The notes: generated by a model not told the origin, from the letters alone. 64,000 bases of DNA from Mytilus californianus (GCF_021869535.1 NW_026262581.1:113674771-113738770), one strand, 5' to 3'. Shown: positions 1 to 11,916, counted from the stretch's first letter. A program made the numbers and translations.

Positions 1-2124
1 CAGTTGAATTTTCTTATTTTGCATTGGTGATTCCAGAATGTATTTCAAAGGTTTGTGATCTGTTTTTATCACAAATTCAGCATTATACAAATAATGATTC
101 AATTTTTGTAAGGCATAATGAATCGCAAAGGCTTCTTTTTCAATGGTTGACCAACGTGTTTGCGTATCACTCAATTTATGAGATAGGAAGTAAATTGGTC
201 TTTCAACTTCATTTTCACCCTCTATTGGGCTGGCTTGTAATTGCGTTAAACAAGCACCTACACAATTATCACTAGCGTCCGTGTAAAGCACATATGGTTT
301 ATTCAAATCTGGATATGCCAATAAGGGAACTTTCACTAATTCACCCCTTAATTTTTCAAAAGCAACTTGACAAGTGTTGGTCCAATCAAAAACCTTGTTT
401 TTCCTAGTTAAGGCAACTATAGGCTCCGCAATTTTTGAAAATGAAGGTACAAATCTGCGATAATAACTCAAACAACCTATTAATCCTCTAACTTCCCTGA
501 CATTCGAGGGAGCTTTCATGCCTTGAATGGCCTTAACCTTTTCAGGATCTGGTTTTAGTCCATCTTTACTTATTATAAAGCCTAAGTAATTAGTTTCATC
601 TTGCAAAAAATTACATTTTTTCAATTTTAATTTTAGTTTGTGTTGTCTTAATCTATCAAAAACTTGTTGTATGTGGCCTAAATGTTCTTCCACTGTTTCG
701 GAAAATATCAAAATGTCATCTATGTAAGCAGTTGAAAAATGTTCTAACCCTTGTAGTACCTCTGTAACTAATTCACTAAATAAACTGGGCCCTGAGGCGA
801 GACCAAATGGCAATACATTGAACTCAAATAATCCCTTGTGACATACAAAAGCAGTCTTTTCCTTATCCGACTCTTTGACCTTTACCTGATAATATCCTGA
901 CTTTAAATCAAGTGATGTCATTACTTTGGCTTTACCTACTGAAGCAAGCAAGTCATCAATCAGGGGCAACGGAAAGGAATAAATTTTACTGGCTGCGTTC
1001 AGGCTGCGATAGTCCACGCACATCCTTGATGTTTTATCCTTTTTAGAAACGATAATAATAGGCGCAGCCCAAGCCGACCTAGATTTCCTAATAATATTAG
1101 CCTCTAATAATTCCTCAATAGCCTTATCTATTATTTTTCTCTGATTGAGAGGGGCCCTATAGGGTTTTAATCTGATAGGTGGATGATCCCCGGTATCAAT
1201 AGTCATTTGCACTGTATCAGTGCACCCCAAATCTTTGTCTGAAGTTGCAAAAATATCTTCATTATCCCTTAACATTCTAAGTATATCCTTTTTAAATTCT
1301 TGTGGTACACTTATTTCAGACTCATCTAACTTTTTGAGTTCCGAAGTTCCTTGTGATTGATTAACATTGACTAAATTTATTTCTTCTAAATGAGAAGCCT
1401 TACCTACTACACAACCTCTTCTTAACCTAATTGATTTGTTTGTGTTATTTACAATCATCAAAGGAAACTTCCTATTTTTATTAAAATTAACCACCGTATT
1501 ACTTATCATTAAGCCTGGTTCTGTACTAACATACCCTGAAGCTACAGGTGAGATTTCTAACAATTTAGTACTTCCAAAACTTGGATTGTTCTTAAGGCCT
1601 ACGGGACAAACATTAATTGTTTGTGGTTTTAATACGGCATTTACGGTTAATCTTACAATTGAAGCCACATTAATATCTTCTTCTAATGGAACATAATTTT
1701 TTTGAATTCTTAAACATCCTAAATCAAAATATAACCTAACTCCATTTTGTACTAACCAATCTTTTCCTAAAATAACATTTCTGTTCATGTCTCTAACAAC
1801 ATAAAATAATTGAGTAACTTTTGTACTACCTATTTTAAATGTAAGGTTTGCACAACCTTCTACATGTAAAGACCCCCCATTTACGGACTGTAAGTTAGCC
1901 GTTTTCTTTAGTAATTTTGGTTTATCCCTCAAAGTTTCAAAAATTCTTTTGTGTATCAAAGAAACACTAGCGCCTGAATCTACGAGAGCTCTATATCTTT
2001 GATTTTGAATTTTGATTAAAGTTGAATTTGGAGCTCCTGCAACATTTATAGAATAAGTAGGTAATTTCTTTTCAATTTTACTCTTATCACCGGCTTCAAC
2101 GTGACAAGAGCGCTTTAGTTTTCC
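1..2124 (-). CDS. pol: Ty3/gypsy-type retrotransposon pol polyprotein, 3' part cut by window edge
   Basis: This is an uninterrupted reading frame on the minus strand that runs off the left edge. In order it shows an aspartic protease with DSGAS (near 1975), a reverse transcriptase with SGYYQ (near 900) and the YIDD active site (near 715), and an RNase H with TDAS (near 275) and TDHKPL (near 60). Integrase is presumably left of base 1. The domain order protease-RT-RNase H fits Ty3/gypsy (Metaviridae). The frame is -1 relative to gag and overlaps the gag stop at 2115-2117, so pol may be made by -1 frameshifting at GGAAAAC just before that stop; this is inferred. No stop or frameshift was found, so the copy looks young. 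It probably replicates the element and has no host role. Confidence 0.93.
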
Positions 2125-3269
2125 TGATATACACCCCAGTTTTCTACCATGTTAACAGTCCTAGGTTTCCTATTTGGGCAATTTGGCCTAATATGTCCCC
2201 GTTGATTACACTGATAACAAATTATCTCATTATTTCTTCCCGAATTCCCTTGATATTGTTGCGTTTCAACTGCATTTACTTGTCTATATGTTCCCCTAGA
2301 ACGACAATCTCGTGCTATATGTCCTACCTTACCACAAGAATAACAATTAATTTCCCTGTTTCTACCCGAATTTCCGTGATATGTTTGCATTTCTACGGCA
2401 TTAATTTGTCTCAAATTTCCCCCAGAACGACAATCACGTGATACATGACCTACTTTACCACAAGAATAACAACGTTTTGCATCACGATAATGATCAATTT
2501 CCATTGGTTCATGAGAGTTCAAAGGTTCAGTCCGTCGTGGTCTAGTTAATGTCATTGGTCTTATTGTTTTATACCTTGGTTCGTCTACCCTTTCCGTTCT
2601 TAAAGTAAATCTTTTTCTCAAATTTTGTTCAGTCATTGCACTTTTAACTGCCAAAGAAAAAGTAGCTGGGTTTTCTCTCATTAATTTCATTTTTAAATAA
2701 GAATGAGCCAAACCATCTATAAAAATGCCTACGAGTTCCCTTTCTATAGCTTCATTATTTCCATCTAAATCTGAATATGCCTCATTTGCCAAATTCAATA
2801 AATTTTCTGCATAAATTTGAACAGACTCGTCCCCTTTTTGTTTTAATTGTCTCAAAAGAGTTGACGCATGTTGAGGGTCCGTAATTTCTCCAAACCTTGA
2901 AGTTAATTCTTTTTTTAATTGTTCCCAAGTGGTATCCCGATGGTCTCTTAAATACCTTTGTATGTAATCTGAACAAGCCCCTTTACATGTTTGAAAAGCT
3001 ATTTCCTTAATTCGATCCCTATCATTAAAAAGTAAAGCATATTTTTCAATTGACTTAATCCAGGCTTTAAAATCTTTCGTATTACCTTCAAAAGGCGTTA
3101 TTCCTTGAACTACGTTTTGAGAACAAATGGCTGATTTTAACCCTTTTAGTTCGGCGGCTACATCGCCTTGAATAGTAACTACTTCCCTTAACCCATGAAG
3201 TTCGTTCGCGACACCATTGAAAGCTAATTCTACTTTTTGTGCTGACATAGAAGTATCTTGGTTATCCAT
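2115..3269 (-). CDS. gag: Retrotransposon Gag protein with three CCHC zinc knuckles
   Basis: This is an open frame of 384 codons. The N-terminal and middle part resembles a retrotransposon capsid (segments such as FKAWIKSIEKYALLF and WEQLKKELTSRFG). The C-terminal third has three nucleic-acid-binding CCHC knuckles: CYSCGKVGHVSRDC, CYSCGKVGHIARDC and CYQCNQRGHIRPNC. The frame is open to an ATG at 3392, but that lies inside the proposed LTR, so the ATG at 3269 (protein start MDNQDTSMSAQK) is preferred. The first two knuckles and their spacers (ending INAVEMQTYHGNSGRN and VNAVETQQYQGNSGRN) are near-duplicates, suggesting a recent internal duplication. The pol frame follows in -1. Confidence 0.92.
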   Translation of the reverse strand: MDNQDTSMSAQKVELAFNGVANELHGLREVVTIQGDVAAELKGLKSAICSQNVVQGITPFEGNTKDFKAWIKSIEKYALLFNDRDRIKEIAFQTCKGACSDYIQRYLRDHRDTTWEQLKKELTSRFGEITDPQHASTLLRQLKQKGDESVQIYAENLLNLANEAYSDLDGNNEAIERELVGIFIDGLAHSYLKMKLMRENPATFSLAVKSAMTEQNLRKRFTLRTERVDEPRYKTIRPMTLTRPRRTEPLNSHEPMEIDHYRDAKRCYSCGKVGHVSRDCRSGGNLRQINAVEMQTYHGNSGRNREINCYSCGKVGHIARDCRSRGTYRQVNAVETQQYQGNSGRNNEIICYQCNQRGHIRPNCPNRKPRTVNMVENWGVYQEN

Positions 3270-3358
3270 TAAAAAAGAATGAAAGCTATGGTAATTGCAA
3301 CTTACGTGGTTCCTTTCTATCGTATAGTGGTTAGAAGTCCTGGTTGATCCTTGGTCTG

Positions 3359-3368
3359 AACGGCACCA
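3359..3368 (-). other. Possible tRNA primer binding site
   Basis: TTGGTGCCG on the minus strand begins about 10 bases after the proposed LTR end. Primer binding sites start with TGG, pairing with the CCA end of a tRNA. The gap is longer than usual and I could not assign the tRNA. Confidence 0.35.
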
Positions 3369-3378
3369 ATTTGACTTA

Positions 3379-3842
3379 TGTTGCGAAGTCAATTAAGTTA
3401 ACTAATACTTGTCAATTAGAATTTATTGCTTAATTTACAAGTATTCAAAGAGCGATTAAAAGTTCAAATAAATGTTTTTCACTGAGACACTGGCCGAGAT
3501 CTGACGAATTCTGGTGTGATCGAATTGTGTCTTGAAGTCCAAAATGAGAGATCTTATATAGTCTAGTGGTCCATACAAACGGTCCATAGCTGTAGGCCGG
3601 TTACGTAGTAGTCTGGTTGTGGAGTAATACTAGTCTGTGGTTAATTGTCAAACTATGCAATTAACCCCTGACGGATACATGTTATTTCACAGTAGACATG
3701 GTCATTTAGTGGCTGCAGGATATATGTCAATAATATTCGTACAGATTGTTATTAAGTGTCTAAAGGTTACATGTAATCGTCTCGGTTTTGCTGTATGTAG
3801 TTACTTCCTGATGATTATCGTATGGAACACAATTGTGTTACA
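3379..3842 (-). mobile_element. 5' long terminal repeat of the retrotransposon
   Basis: On the minus strand this 464 bp segment starts TGTAACACAATTG and ends CGCAACA, the usual TG...CA ends. It holds a TATA box (TATATAAG, 3553-3560) and, about 130 bp downstream, AATAAA (3422-3427), consistent with a U3-R-U5 layout. The partner LTR would lie left of base 1, so the boundaries could not be confirmed by comparing two LTRs. The base after the upstream end begins AATGA, a possible target duplication. Confidence 0.6.
3553..3560 (-). promoter_or_regulatory. TATA box of the retrotransposon LTR promoter
   Basis: TATATAAG on the minus strand sits inside the LTR, upstream of the AATAAA signal and of gag. 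It is the likely core promoter of the element's genomic RNA. Position and sequence are seen; use is inferred. Confidence 0.5.
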
Positions 3843-5131
3843 AATGAGATTGATATAAAAAATATTGGGATACTAGTTTTTTTTCAGCACATTCATGACA
3901 TTTGTTTTATTCAAGGAACGTTGTCTATCTGCAAGTTTTAAATCATCAAAAGCAACATGCATATTTTTTTTGTTAATAAAATAAAATAGAGAAAAACTAT
4001 TGCTGGCAATTATAACAAAACAAAATATATGCATATGCCACAAAAATACGGAAATGAGAAAAACATGAATCCAAAATGTTTAACTACCTAGAAATTTTGC
4101 GACAAAGAAAGCATCGGGAAATGATAAAATATAGAAAGGAAACGGAAACGGAAAGAAATGCAACAAAAGGAGTATGTATATACATGCAATAAAAGGGAAA
4201 ATAGATTCAAAATCTAATTTATATTAAAAACAAATCTGTATAAATTTGGAAATTAATGTATGATTCATTAATGCGAACTGCTGCCAAAAGTAAAATTATC
4301 AATAATGGCCTGGAAAGACTGACAGCTATAAATGAATATTCATTAAAAAAAATATGTGTACAACCACTTTGAGTTTTATTTGTTAAACTATGCATTTTCA
4401 GACAAACCGAAATCGGTTACCAAATTCACAACAGTAAATTGACCTCATCAATTATACGCTTGAAACGTTCTTTGAAATCGTCGAAATCGCTTCATTATGA
4501 GGAACGTCGTGTAACGCTAAGTAGTACCAACATCGTGCGCAACGTCTCATACGATGCATGGTTTTCAATAATGATCTATTGCAACGTATACTATAAATGT
4601 AGATGAATTTATTTAATTTTCCCTGTTTAATTAATGAGGTCAGATTTTGAAGCGAAAAAAAATGCTCGAGACAATTTGAAGGTATGAATTTTCATAGCCG
4701 TAGAGGTAAAGTACAGAAGTACTGTCCAACAAATGGTGTGCTACTATTCAATCTCAATTCATTTCCCATTAAAAAGATATCCGATCGGAATTCAGACATT
4801 TTTGAGAGATGGTATATTTTTCTGTTCTACCAAAAGAATGTGAGACTTTATTGATTTAATAACAGTGTTCGTGACATCTACAAATTAGCCAAAGAAATAG
4901 GAGATTTCACAAATTATTTCTTTGGATTTAAATCTATTAACATCTAATAAAGATAAAGACGTTTATAATTGAGATATAATGATATCATTTTAACCAAAGT
5001 GCGTATTACATTTTATGTTATGGCATTGTGGTTTTAGGTGAGAAAAAATCTTTTTGTACGTGTGATCCCGTCCTTGCAAGAGATATACATTGTACTGATC
5101 TCAAATCATCAAGAATCGAAGAAAAAAATAT
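3843..5131. other. Non-coding AT-rich flank, no gene seen
   Basis: Short ORFs here have no recognisable domain. No clear repeat structure was found apart from the start of the palindromic element at 5132. Confidence 0.6.
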
Positions 5132-5275
5132 ACAGTTATTTAACAGTATTGAGGGATATAGTCATTTTATTTTTTCCGGAGACACTGACTATTTCCCGAC
5201 GCCCCACGGAGGGAAATAGTTTGTGTCGAGTGAAAAATAAAATGGCTATATCCCGAAATAACTGTTAAATAACTG
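5132..5275. mobile_element. Palindromic MITE-like element, 144 bp
   Basis: The two arms are inverted copies over about 46 bp each. The left arm begins ACAGTTATTTAACAGT and the right arm ends ACTGTTAAATAACTGT. The centre is itself inverted (ACTGACTATTTCCC against GGGAAATAGTTTGTGT), so the whole element can fold into one long hairpin. The two small ORFs across it are by-products of the palindrome. Target duplication is unclear. Confidence 0.75.
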
Positions 5276-5280
5276 TTTTA

Positions 5281-5605
5281 CTAATGCCTCGTTCACACGT
5301 ACATTTAATTCGAATTGAATTCGAATCGAATGCGAATCGAATTCGCTAATCGCGTTCACACACTCTTCGTTTTTAATTCGAATTGATTCGAATTAACTAA
5401 ATCGCATTATCTAATTCGCATTAAAATGCGTTTTTGTTAATACGAATTAAAAGTTGACGTCGTTCGGACAGTAAAGCGAATTTGACGCGCATTGCAATTC
5501 GAATTAGAATTTACGTTTGGACGTATAACGTTTCGAATGCGAATTAAACTAATTCGAATTAGTTAATGCGAATCGAATTCGAATTACGTGTGAACGCAGC
5601 ATAAG
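5281..5605. mobile_element. Palindromic MITE-like element with AATTCG-rich core and TTA target duplication
   Basis: The termini are inverted: CTAATGCCTCGTTCACACGT on the left against ACGTGTGAACGCAGCATAAG on the right, with three mismatches. TTA flanks both sides (5278-5280 and 5606-5608). A 3 bp TWA duplication is typical of PIF/Harbinger elements, so a non-autonomous member is a reasonable guess. The core is saturated with AATTCG/CGAATT in both orientations and is CpG-rich for this window. It abuts the palindrome ending at 5275. Confidence 0.75.
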
Positions 5606-5608
5606 TTA

Positions 5609-7980
5609 TACCGAAATATCTAAGAAAACAATCTAAATCCTATTCAAATAGATACAAAACTATATCAGCTGTGGCGTCTGATTAAACGTTATTTGTAGAT
5701 CTCGAATATTGAACTAACTGAACGTCAAAACTACAAATACCCGAGAATAAAAAAGTTCGGGAATACGTTTGCTTCCGATGAACTATTATGCCTAGGGAAA
5801 ATAGTCATTGAAACTATTTTCCTCGGGAAAATAGTCATTTTATTCGTTTTTGATTTTATATTAAAAATACACAATGAGGTATAACATGGAATATTAACCG
5901 ATAAAAGGTAGAGCATTCAGTTTATCAGACTTTCTGTTCTTCTTTGAATCCTTATCAAAAGCCCGTATTCAGAAAAGAGGTAAATATTCAAATTAGGACG
6001 AGAAGGGTCAATGTCTAAAAATTTTAAGGTTGCTTTATTTTCATCGTTAATGGTGACATTATCATTTAATAGCAAATAAGTTTGATCTGTAATTTAACAG
6101 ATACTTACTACTACATCGCAACCAGGCAAACAATGAGTAGAAACGACGTTAGTCGAAAATATTCAGACTAAAAAAAAATTGTTGTAGTTAAAAATGAAAC
6201 ACGAAAAACGTACTGATTTCCAACCTAACACAATTGAAAGGAAATAGTGTCTATAATTTTCGTTTTGAAAGCTCTAGTCTCAACTCAAGCGCACTTCTGA
6301 GTTCCGAAATTCATATAATTTCTATATTATATGTTTGATACAGTTTAACATCAATTTATTTCAATACATTTCATGTGAAGAATCCATATACCTTTGTCCA
6401 GAACGACAAATTTTTTTTTCAAATGCTTGTATCTAAAAAGAATATTGAAAATGAAAAGAAAAAGAAAAAACCATGGTACACGTGCCTAATACTAAGTATT
6501 TTTGTTGTCCTTCCATAATATTGAAGAAAATGTTAATATTCTAAATTCCAACATCAAACATAGTTGAACATATCTATAGCCAACATAGACAAAGTTCAAA
6601 GGAAACAAGTATTGAAATGTTAATATATCAATATAATTCATTATTCTATGATCACAGATATTTAGAGACAGTCCGAGTAGCAATTGACATTCCTTTAGAA
6701 AGTATAACAATCGTTTTACTCAATATTCTTATTTCAAACTTTTTTATATAACATTAAAACATTTAAATTGTTGAATTGTATTAAAACTTAGGTTCCAGGG
6801 CTCTCTGACAAAATTGTTCTCAGAAAGGCTCTTCTGATTTTTTATTTGCCTTTTCAAACATTTGGTCTCTAGCTTACCCGACGAGGGCTGTTCCTAAACT
6901 ACTTGACGTGCACATGTGACGAGGTCTGTTCCAGAAACACGTAAAGTGCACGCACAAATCGGTATCATACGTTTTGTTAAACGGTACTTTCGTATATGAT
7001 AAATAATAAACACAATAATCTAACAGATAATTACGAAAAAAAAAATATTGTTTAGTCTAGTGAATGTTATAGTTGTTTATATAATCTTACAATGACTGGC
7101 TCTGACGATAGTAATATTTAACCTTTTGAAGCTTTCAAATGATATTTTTGATACGAGACTTGTTCTATTACTGCCGGCGAGGGAAGGATTTCAATAAAAC
7201 AGTTATTTTTGGTATTCGCATCATCATACTCGTGTTCTATAAATAGAATCTTAACGACAAAAGTGATGACTTTTATTTTCCGTCTTGTACTTTCCATATT
7301 TGTGTATTTTAAAACATTTTATTAACACCTGTGTTTGGAAAAAAATATCTCATATTTAATATAATAATCCAATGCTTGCGTTTCTTAATTGTAAAATTGA
7401 AGACTACTCCTTGAAAATTTTTAAGACGCCATTATGATTGGTTGACCGTTAAGAAATATATAATATATACAATTTCTGGGTTGATACCGCTATATACAGC
7501 CTCTGTGTGTATCATCAGTTCTATAGGCTGAATTTTACTTGAATTCTCCGTCTTCGTGAGCAACACGACGAGTTCAACTTATGAAGCATGAACTTTTTAT
7601 TGTTCCGGGGCACCCGAGATCATTCTATCTTTTTTGGGAGTTGGTATTGCTCAATCTTTAATATTCTGTGAAGCGTGTTGATTTTTTTTGATTTTTTTCC
7701 TCCCTTTTGTTGCTCAATCTTTTATATTCTGTGAAGCGTGTTGATTTTTGTTTATTTTTTCCTCCCTTTTGTTTGGTAAGAGTTTTTTTCCGGTTTTTCT
7801 TTATTGTTTTGAATTGCCTCTTTCTTACCTTTTCTATATAGTGTGTCCTAATAACTTCTAAAGGAAATGCGACGGAACAACCAACCCTGTAAATGTAAAT
7901 ATAAAAATAATTCATATGATATGATTTTATGTAATTCACTCTTTAGAATTCATATGAATTAGATGTGACATGTTGTCGAT
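5609..7980. other. Gene-free stretch with small hairpin and degraded repeats
   Basis: A short hairpin at about 5794-5830 (GGAAAATAGT against ACTATTTTCC) resembles the inner core of the 5132-5275 element. At 7640-7870 lie degraded T-rich repeat segments with an internal direct repeat (TTCTGTGAAGCGTGTTGAT twice, about 60 bp apart). Nothing coding was recognised. Confidence 0.5.
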
Positions 7981-7984
7981 AAAA

Positions 7985-9090
7985 CTTCAAAGAAAGACCA
8001 ATTCTTGCCAGATTTTTTTGAAACGTATATCATAGGTTTATATCAGCAATGTCTTGGACGAGTACGAAAATCAGTGCCTATCAATTATTTTTAAAAGAGT
8101 TATGCCAGTTGGAAATTTTGTTTATATGGAAAATTGCATCGTTAACGCTCTCATGTGTACAATTCTTGCCAGAATTTTATGAAACTTATATCATAGGTTT
8201 ATATCAGCAATGTCTTTGTTGAGTTCGAGAATCAGTGCCGATCAATTATTTTTAAAAGAGTTATGCCCCTTGGAAATATTAATTATATGGAAAATTGCTT
8301 TATGAGCGCTGTTATGTGTACATTTCTTGCCAGATATTTATGAAACTTATATCATAGGTTTATATCAGCAATGTCTTTGTTGAGTTCGAGAATCAGTGTC
8401 GATCAATTATTTTTAAAAGAGTTATGCCCCTTGGAAATATTAATTATATGGAAAATTGCATTATGAGCGCTGTTGTGTGTACAATTCTTGCCAGATTTTT
8501 ATAAAACTTATGTCAAAGGTTTATATCATCAATGTTTTTGATGAGTTCGAAAATCAGTGCCGATCTATTATTTTTAAAAGAGTTATGCCCCTTGGAAATA
8601 TTTATTATATGGAAAATTGCATTGCTTGCACTCTCATGTGTACAATTCTTGCCAGATTTTTATGAACTTTATATTATAGGTTTATATCAATGTCTCATAC
8701 AAATTTAAGAATTGGTGCCGATCAACTATTTTTAAAAGAATTATGTCCCTTGGAAATATTGATTATATGGAAAATTGCTTTGTTAGCGCTCTCATATGTA
8801 CAATTCTTGCCAGAATTTTATGAAACTTATATCATAGGTTTATACCAGCAATGTCTTTGACACTTTCGAAAATAAGTGCTGATCAAATATATTTAACGAG
8901 TTATGCCCCTTGGAAAAATTAAGTTTAACGGAAATCGCATTACATTTGTTCTGAAGCCTTCATTTCTCTAAGATATTTATAAATTGTTTTCAAAAACAAA
9001 AGAAAAGTACTTTTTTAGTTATTGCCCTTGGATAGATAAAATATGTGCAACGCGGGGAACATTGGAACTCTGTTCTTTTATTAATGTGGA
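7985..9090 (+). repeat. Tandem array of ~160 bp units with a unique tail (bivalve array-bearing element)
   Basis: About six copies of a ~160 bp unit are visible. Each has TTCTTGCCAGA, a TTATATCATAGGTTTATATC block, GTGCCGATCAATTATTTTT and GAGTTATGCCCCTTGGAAA. The array ends in a tail with CTTCATTTCTCTAAGATAT and GCAACGCGGGGAACATTGG. The same units and the same tail recur at 22640-23555. A mobile element carrying its own tandem core is reminiscent of bivalve Pearl or Helitron-like elements; this assignment is inferred. Confidence 0.8.
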
Positions 9091-9549
9091 TCTAAACTTA
9101 AGTTGCGCCTTTATCATATATTTTTCGATATTTTTAGTATCTTCTTCTTAAAAACGTACAATATAAACTTCATCCAATTTAAACATAATCATTGACAGAC
9201 GTCTGTATATATTTAACTTTATTCTAAACTTTAATAAAATTTCGACCTGCTTCTAATTTGAAGTAAAGAAATGATAACATGATAAGTACATTCTTTAATT
9301 CAAACATGATTTAGTTTCTATTTAATTATAATTGAATTTAAGATCATTTCCTATTTTGATGATAAGTTTATAGATGAAAAAATTCATTACTTTTGCGTTG
9401 AGATATAAACAGATGCTAAAATATTATTGCGTAACATTAATCGTATTGTAACGGCAATAGTCACATGCAATAGAGCTTTCCGTAGGTTTTGAGCACAAAG
9501 ATGTTTCCTCCACACTCTGCATTGATAACATACTCATACTGTAAACTAA

Positions 9550-10140
9550 TACCTAGCAAGCTACAAAAGGCCCTGGTATGACAAAATGTGAAATATAATT
9601 TAAAAGAGAAATCAAAAGACCAGACTGATTTGTGCTAGAAAAATAAATGTAAAACACATTTCAAACAGAAACAGCGACAACCATTGAATTACAGGTACCT
9701 GACTTGAGACATGCGTGTACATACAGTATGTGTATGGGTTAAACATATCTGTGAGCTCTCAGCCATCCCTAACCTGAGACAGTGGTGTAATAGCACAACA
9801 TAAAAACAAACTGTTTACTTCAGTTGGAAAGGACTTGACTCATCAGAACGGCACGAAGCATACCAAAAAGACAACATACCAAATAGACACAAAAAGAACC
9901 CCACACACATAGTCAATAGATGTACAAGGGAAGCAGAAAATACCAAAAGGAGAAGAGAGACCGAAAAAAAATATGGCAAAAACTAAAAACGGCAAAAGAA
10001 AAAAAACTGTCTATAAAACTATACATATAAATTGAAGACTGGGCAACACGATCCCCACTAAAACCAGGTATGGGTTCCGCATATCCAAGAGTACTCGCAG
10101 TGACTGAAAGCTGGTTCAAGACCAATTTCAACTTATAAGT
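9550..10140 (-). repeat. Mussel dispersed repeats, reverse orientation
   Basis: The minus strand reads as degraded copies of two high-copy mussel repeats. One is the ~0.5 kb family whose tail is TCTCATTGGCAATCATACC (tail absent here). The other is a family also seen at 13132-13285 (+) and 20880-21130 (-). The ORF at 9913-10131 is repeat-derived and has no domain. Confidence 0.55.
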
Positions 10141-10691
10141 AAACTATGCGTTCTCAGAATAAAATACCAATCAGTACACATCTAACGGATTTAGTTTTAA
10201 GACGTCGTAAACAGTCCGAGACCATGACTGTGCTTTGCCAAACATATAAGTATCGACAGGTTGTAGGACCATAATTGTTCAAACCTTATTAATTTATTAA
10301 AACAAAATCAGTGTTAGTACCGATGAAGACAATATTCAAAGAGATTACTATAGTGTAAAATATAAGTTTTGTAGTAAGTTTATTTAAAGGACCAATAAGT
10401 TCACATGGATCGAATCTAGATTAACAGGATCTATAAACATCATCACATTAAATGTAAGGATGTTTACCGTTTTTAAAATAATTACATTACATGTATGTTT
10501 CATTACAATACGTTATTTTGATTGGCTAACAGCAATCTCCCGTCATTCTGAAATTAACCTTCATTTCAAAATGAAATGTAATTCTCATGATGACACGAGC
10601 TTCCACAATAAAGTGCACAGGTAAATAAAAGAAAAACTTGAAAGAAATCGTGTTTTCATGATCCTAGCAAGAAAATGTAATTATAAGTATC

Positions 10692-10829
10692 GAATGCTTC
10701 TTTTAGTAATTTTATAGGGTTGTAAAAGCGTTGACCGTGCGCACATTTTTAGAATGAAGCGCTTCATACAAAATGTACTTCGGTCAACGCTTTCACAGCC
10801 CAATAAATTTACAAACAGAAGCATTCAAT
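10692..10829. repeat. Palindromic MITE-like element
   Basis: GAATGCTTCT at the left pairs with AGAAGCATTC at the right. The inner arms AAAGCGTTGACCG and CGGTCAACGCTTT are perfectly inverted. This is a hairpin-forming element of about 138 bp with no coding capacity. Confidence 0.6.
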
Positions 10830-11244
10830 TCTTAATTAAAGCATGTCCAACCTTTTAAACATAATCGCTGTATCATTGCAGGAATTTATTAAATGTTCAA
10901 TGTAATTGTGGCAACGAAATCCCTGAATTGATAATTTACCAGTTATACGTCATTTCAGACACGGACATAGCGAACGAGTTGGGAAATATAAATACTTTAA
11001 GGAAGGCCAAAGGAACATTACATTAAAAAAAAAACCCGAAAATTAACAACAAGGAACGATAAATCGTCTCGTTTGTCGTGTAATTATTGTATAGAGTATC
11101 CTGTGTGAAACTGAAATATCAAAATTTTAAAAATAACAATTATTGCTGTTTATCATATTTTATTTAAATAAGTTCCTTTTGGGTTAGTTTCTTTTTTTAA
11201 ATCAGATTTCCCCCGTTAACACAAACATATACAATAGGATGAAT

Positions 11245-11790
11245 CTGTCTTTAATGACCTGGCCTGCGCATAACAAACAATCTTAAAAAATAAGTTTTGT
11301 AATTTCGGGCGAAAATTTAAGTGTCTGTTAGAGGTTGCATTAGCCAAAACGTTCGAAGGAAATGTCACTACAACTTTTGATATATAAAAAGCAGACACTT
11401 ACATCAACTTCATTTGAACTTTGGTGGATAGTTGTCTCATTGGCAATCATACCACATCTCCTTATTTTTATACTGATATTTTCAATTTTTGGCTACGGAC
11501 ACAAAATAAACTTTGTGATAAGACGTACAGCAATTGTTTGTATGTGGAATGTATAATAAATTTCATGCATACATTTTTATTCTGTTATTTCTTTTAAAAA
11601 TATTAGCTTTAAAGTTATTTTTTTTCAATATCATTGCAGTTAGATTTCTATCATCCTGTTGCTATTACAACAGCGATTTTCAGGAGAATTTACAGTAAAA
11701 CCAAAGAATAATTATAGTCATAGGTTTAATTTATAATTATTGTTTTAGATATGTTTGAAATTGAATCATTGATTTAAATTAAGGGATATG
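11245..11790 (+). repeat. Direct duplication, copy A (carries a dispersed-repeat insertion)
   Basis: This segment matches 12828-13500 over nearly its whole length, from AATGACCTGGCCTGCGC through TACAACAGCGATTTTCAGG to TAATTATTGTTTTAGAT. Copy A contains an extra block at about 11395-11471 that includes the TCTCATTGGCAATCATACC tail of the mussel ~0.5 kb repeat; copy B lacks it. The ORF at 11362-11556 is an accident of this insertion. Confidence 0.75.
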
Positions 11791-11916
11791 ATTCTACGTC
11801 AGAATACACTTAAAATTGGAAAACAATATTTGAAGAGGTCTTCTTTTTGTACACTTGAGGTAAAAAATTAAAGAGACAAATTAATGTTTTAAGTTAATAG
11901 ACATTATGTTAATTAA

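Noticed and set aside
3270..3392. N-terminal extension of Gag from the ATG at 3392
   Set aside because: It overlaps the proposed LTR end and primer site; the inner ATG at 3269 begins the Gag-like sequence.
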